From positions 1 through 6,675 of the forward strand of contig JAHZEL010000016.1 in the NCBI GenBank assembly GCA_019421865.1: DNA of 6,675 bases, in the 5' to 3' direction. The translations under genes and the position numbers were made by a program. Within the stretch, counting starts at the first letter, position 1. Each line of letters opens with the position of its first letter. This document shows, in pieces, positions 6,122 through 6,675 of this stretch. The stretch comes from Desulfovibrionaceae bacterium (GTDB taxonomy: Bacteria; Desulfobacterota; Desulfovibrionia; Desulfovibrionales; Desulfovibrionaceae). The notes under the pieces were generated by a model that saw only the letters and a list, made by a program, of their open reading frames with translations, did no database searches and had not been told where the DNA came from.

Positions 6122-6282
6122 GTTCGCTTTCCTTTGGTTAAAACTTGTTCTTCTGAAATGCTGTATCCGCGCGGGATTTCCGACAGAACGCCGCCGCGCC
6201 TGCCGCCGACCCCGGACCGAAGAACGGCCCGCCCGGATCACATGTTGTCCCGACGGCGGTAAAAGGCTCTTTGAAACGACAA
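6122..6282 (-). other. bipA 5' leader, about 155 bases
   Basis: From the predicted promoter, transcription would start near 6276, giving a leader of about 155 bases before the GTG codon. On the minus strand it contains a hairpin CGGGCCG-TTCTT-CGGTCCG (6231-6213, one G-U pair) and an A/T-rich segment with the Shine-Dalgarno AAAGGAAAG just before the start. I see no known riboswitch consensus. A long leader could allow cold or stress control, but that is inference. Confidence 0.45.
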
Positions 6283-6311
6283 AGTATAAATAAAGGAAGC
6301 GGATATTGCAA
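6283..6311 (-). promoter_or_regulatory. Sigma-70-type promoter of bipA
   Basis: On the minus strand, TTGCAA (6311-6306) and TATACT (6288-6283) are separated by 17 bases. Four of six bases match TTGACA and five of six match TATAAT, at the optimal spacing. The spacer is A/T-rich in an otherwise G/C-rich region. It points at bipA, the next gene on this strand. Confidence 0.75.
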
Positions 6312-6352
6312 GAGCCGCGTATCGCCTCCCGCCACGGGCAGGCTCAGGGGCT

Positions 6353-6436
6353 GGAAAGGCACAGGGGCGCTGCCCCTGAACCCCGCCGGGGGAGATAATC
6401 TCCCCCGAACCCCCATGATTCCGCTTCGCGGGTGGG
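6353..6436 (-). repeat. Multi-hairpin intergenic element, copy 2 (inverted)
   Basis: Read on the minus strand, this carries the same blocks in the same order as 371-487. CCGC-GAA-GCGG (6431-6421) comes first. Then come 10-base perfect arms (6407-6398 and 6396-6387) around one base, then CGGGGTT, a stem CAGGGGC-AGC-GCCCCTG (6378-6362), and GCCTTTCC (6360-6353). The 35-base double-hairpin block at 421-455 of copy 1 is absent. It sits upstream of the bipA promoter, between bipA and whatever lies to the right, so the two copies enclose most of the window in opposite orientations. No gene overlaps it. Confidence 0.8.
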
Positions 6437-6620
6437 GAGGCGGCTGGATGGGCGCTGCAAGGGCCGCCGGAGCCGATGAGAAGGCGGCAGGACTCGGGAA
6501 AACATGAAGCGTGGGGGATCTTCCGCATGGCGACGGGAAGGCGGGGGAGTCGTCATGGAGGGGGGGAGATCGTGGCGCGAAAGCCGGAAGAGTCGGCGGG
6601 CGCTGTTCGGGCTGCCCTGG
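6437..6620. other. Intergenic stretch, nothing recognised
   Basis: This G-rich plus strand has no recognisable gene. A frame starting with ATG at 6504 stays open to the window end through the direct repeat, but it reads as Arg/Gly-rich sequence and has no ribosome binding site. In the left copy of the repeat the same frame ends at a TGA soon after. I do not call it. Confidence 0.4.
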
Positions 6621-6675
6621 CAGTGCAGGTGTGTCCTTTCGGACCCACCTGCGGTGGCCGACCGCCGCTTCCGCT
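6621..6675 (+). repeat. Right copy of the 55-base direct repeat, cut by the window end
   Basis: This copy matches 4-58 in the same orientation, with T instead of G at 6630 and 6634. Here GCAGGTG-T-GTCC (6625-6636) pairs with GGAC-C-CACCTGC (6641-6652) around a TTTC loop, eleven of twelve positions paired. The sequence stops within the repeat, so its right boundary is not seen. Confidence 0.8.

Noticed and set aside
6122..6241. N-terminal extension of BipA to the ATG at 6241
   Set aside because: The 40 extra residues are Arg-rich and not BipA-like, and a Shine-Dalgarno sequence precedes the GTG at 6121.
4457..6262. Plus-strand open frame of 601 codons antisense to bipA
   Set aside because: It reads as Val/His/Gly/Ala-rich low complexity with no motif, whereas the minus strand encodes a full BipA with every GTPase motif.
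1..6675. A composite transposon bounded by the edge repeats or the inverted elements
   Set aside because: There is no transposase, no target-site duplication and no terminal inverted repeat beyond the intergenic elements, and bipA is a core chromosomal gene.

Overview
This is a GC-rich bacterial chromosomal segment with three intact protein genes, one broken gene and a large share of intergenic DNA rich in hairpins and repeats. The GC-rich codon use, the delta-proteobacterial look of the BipA protein and the type of palindromic G/C intergenic element suggest a gut-type member of the Desulfovibrionaceae (Desulfovibrio, Bilophila or Mailhella-like). That placement is an inference from pattern recognition, not from a search.

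Layout, left to right. Bases 1-520 hold no gene. They contain one copy of a 55-base direct repeat (4-58), a good plus-strand terminator (110-144), a 7+5 bp hairpin (247-276), a multi-hairpin intergenic element (371-487) and a 9-bp tandem repeat running into the stop codon of the next gene. Bases 521-1726 (minus) encode a 401-residue major facilitator superfamily transporter. Upstream of it on the same strand, 1942-2267 is the relic of a small secreted flavodoxin, frameshifted at its start and missing its C-terminal half. Bases 2268-2952 hold no recognisable gene. Bases 2953-3801 (plus) encode a 282-residue DUF3737-type protein built of roughly 20-residue beta-helix coils with a cysteine ladder. 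A 484-base convergent intergenic region follows, with a long pyrimidine tract. Bases 4286-6121 (minus) encode the translational GTPase BipA/TypA, with a clear terminator (4245-4276), a GTG start with a Shine-Dalgarno sequence, and a near-consensus sigma-70 promoter (6283-6311). Bases 6312-6675 contain a second, inverted copy of the intergenic element (6353-6436) and a second copy of the direct repeat (6621-6675).

The three intact genes do not form a pathway. bipA is a housekeeping gene with its own promoter and terminator. The transporter may once have been cotranscribed with the flavodoxin, but that partner is now dead. The DUF3737 gene stands alone.

I see no defence island, CRISPR array, phage or transposase. 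The most interesting material is the pair of structured intergenic elements. Their two copies differ by matched changes on both arms of a palindrome, so the hairpin itself seems to be conserved. The second point is the direct repeat at both window edges, where the only two differences between copies fall in the stem of a hairpin.
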